NCBI GenBank assembly: GCA_025356715.1
Contig: JANXRU010000007.1
Coordinates: forward strand, 1 to 6,564
Direction of reading: 5' to 3'
Origin: Bacteroidota bacterium
Lineage (GTDB): Bacteria > Bacteroidota > Bacteroidia > B-17B0 > B-17BO
DNA: 6,564 nt
Part shown: piece after piece, positions 5,934-6,564 of the stretch
How positions within the stretch are numbered: position 1 is the first letter of the stretch
Layout of the letters: each line of letters opens with the position of its first letter
The notes under the pieces: generated by a model
Databases searched by the model: none
What the model was told of the DNA's origin: nothing
Seen by the model: only the letters and a program-made list of their open reading frames with translations
Program-made: the position numbers and the translations under genes

Positions 5934-6137
5934 ATGAAGAAAATCGCTCTATTTTCAGTCGCATTTGTAGCAATTTCTTTTGCTTCGTGCAAAAAAACTC
6001 ACGTTTGTCAATGTGTAAACTCAGGCTCTTCAGGTCAAGTAGTAGCGACCTATAATTTACCTGCTCAATCGAGTTCAGATGCTAAAACAACATGTAACGC
6101 TTATGCAAGTACTAACGAAACTTGTACCATTCAATAA
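5934..6137 (+). CDS. Small cysteine-rich lipoprotein
   Basis: This 67-residue protein begins with a lipoprotein signal peptide, MKKIALFSVAFVAISFAS followed by Cys19. FASC is a slightly non-standard lipobox, but SCKK is very common in Bacteroidetes lipoproteins. The mature peptide has about 49 residues and four further cysteines: C25 and C27 as CQC, then C54 and C64. They could form two disulfides in the periplasm or at the surface. Small lipoproteins with a CxC, a Ser/Thr-rich middle and two later cysteines recur in this phylum, but I know of no assigned function. KK after the lipid-modified cysteine does not look like the acidic surface-export signal of Bacteroidetes, so the periplasmic face is more likely. 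It lies 91 bp after the Kelch gene on the same strand, with its own -7 box, and is followed by a strong terminator. Confidence 0.82.
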   Translation: MKKIALFSVAFVAISFASCKKTHVCQCVNSGSSGQVVATYNLPAQSSSDAKTTCNAYASTNETCTIQ

Positions 6138-6159
6138 ACTCTCAAAAAATTAATATTGA

Positions 6160-6193
6160 AAAAGCACTAATGGTTTATTCCATTAGGGCTTTT
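6160..6193. terminator. Bidirectional intrinsic terminator between convergent genes
   Basis: AAAAGC (6160-6165) pairs with GCTTTT (6188-6193), and CTAATGG (6167-6173) with CCATTAG (6180-6186), around a 6-nt loop and one mismatch. T-runs flank both sides. It ends the lipoprotein transcript on the plus strand and could stop the rsmB transcript arriving on the minus strand. Confidence 0.85.
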
Positions 6194-6302
6194 GATAAAC
6201 TAAAAACTTAAACTTAAAATCGAAGTTAGAAATACTTTTTGGGATTTCCGCTCTTGTTGATGTTATTACTAACAAGCTTGTAATCTTTTAAATTAAACAA
6301 CT

Positions 6303-6564
6303 CTACGACACTCTCTTAATCAATGCCATATAAAACCCATCAAATCCTTGGCTTGGCAGAATAGATTTATCTTTTATTAATTCAAAATTTTTATTGTCAG
6401 CTAAGAATTTATCTACCTGTTTCCGGTTTTCGCTTGGTAAGATGCTACAAGTAGAATACACTAATTGCCCACCTTTTTTTGTCATTGACGAATATTCGCT
6501 CAATATTTTTTGTTGAAGCTCTTTCGTTTTTTCTATAAACCCTATATCTAATTTCCATTTAGCA
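6303..6564 (-). CDS. rsmB: rsmB-like 16S rRNA (cytosine-C5) methyltransferase, 3' end (runs off window)
   Basis: The minus-strand frame is open from the right edge (AKWKLDIGFIEKTKELQQ) to the stop at 6303-6305, giving 86 residues. It contains motif VI of the m5C rRNA methyltransferases (LVYSTCSILPSEN) with its cysteine, and ends in GFDGFYMALIKR. RsmB methylates a cytosine of 16S rRNA using SAM. This piece differs from the fragment at 642-903 at 16 of 262 bases but at only one residue (Lys for Arg). Whether the gene is complete beyond the edge is unknown. It may be the functional copy, or a second fragment. Any start codon seen inside the window would be spurious, since the frame continues past it. 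Confidence 0.85.
   Translation of the reverse strand, partial: AKWKLDIGFIEKTKELQQKILSEYSSMTKKGGQLVYSTCSILPSENRKQVDKFLADNKNFELIKDKSILPSQGFDGFYMALIKRVS

Noticed and set aside
6272..6281. Palindrome ACAAGCTTGT between the terminator and rsmB
   Set aside because: Short and isolated, with no promoter or repeated copy nearby.

Overview
The window reads as Bacteroidota (Bacteroidetes). It is AT-rich. One gene product ends in a Por/type IX secretion (T9SS) C-terminal sorting domain, and a small lipoprotein has the ASCKK-type lipobox common in this phylum. Several promoter-like sites match the phylum's -7 consensus TAnnTTTG, and the rsmB sequences are Bacteroidetes-like. The genus cannot be named from this sequence. 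The left edge lies inside a CRISPR repeat and the right edge inside a gene that also has a second partial copy here, so the window may be a contig bounded by repeats.

Layout, left to right. (1) 1-497: the end of a CRISPR array with 47-bp repeats and 30-bp spacers. In crRNA sense (minus strand) the repeat starts GTTGTG, as in Bacteroidetes type II-C loci. One repeat is split by about 41 bp and the last repeat is degenerate. No cas gene is present. (2) 537-639: dispersed intergenic palindromic repeats. (3) 642-998, minus: a 5'-truncated C-terminal piece of the rRNA methyltransferase gene rsmB. (4) 999-1342: AT-rich spacer with no supported gene. (5) 1343-2062: an exported LolA-like protein. (6) 2140-4185: a large alpha-helical, TPR-like protein of unknown function. 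(7) 4186-4624: an intergenic region with two copies of a short repeat and then, on the minus strand, what I interpret as a tracrRNA gene. It has a promoter block nearly identical to half of the CRISPR repeat, an anti-repeat, small hairpins and a strong intrinsic terminator. (8) 4625-5842: a secreted six-bladed Kelch propeller with a T9SS sorting domain. (9) 5934-6137: a small cysteine-rich lipoprotein with its own promoter-like site and a palindrome. (10) 6160-6193: a bidirectional terminator. (11) 6303-6564, minus: the 3' end of a second rsmB copy, open to the window edge.

The most interesting result is the likely RNA half of a type II-C CRISPR system. The array and a candidate tracrRNA are about 4 kb apart, both on the minus strand, with no Cas9/Cas1/Cas2 gene between them. 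The anti-repeat matches two separated blocks of the repeat and skips 17 nt, so the predicted crRNA:tracrRNA duplex has a large bulge on the crRNA side. Each intact repeat also carries a Bacteroidetes-type promoter pointing into its own spacer, and the same block appears to drive the candidate tracrRNA.

The two rsmB copies are direct repeats flanking about 5.3 kb. They differ at 16 of 262 positions, almost all synonymous. This suggests both evolved under selection before one was truncated, for example by recombination or insertion of DNA carrying its own rsmB 3' end. The remaining genes look like envelope or secreted accessory proteins, and nothing in the sequence ties them to the CRISPR components.
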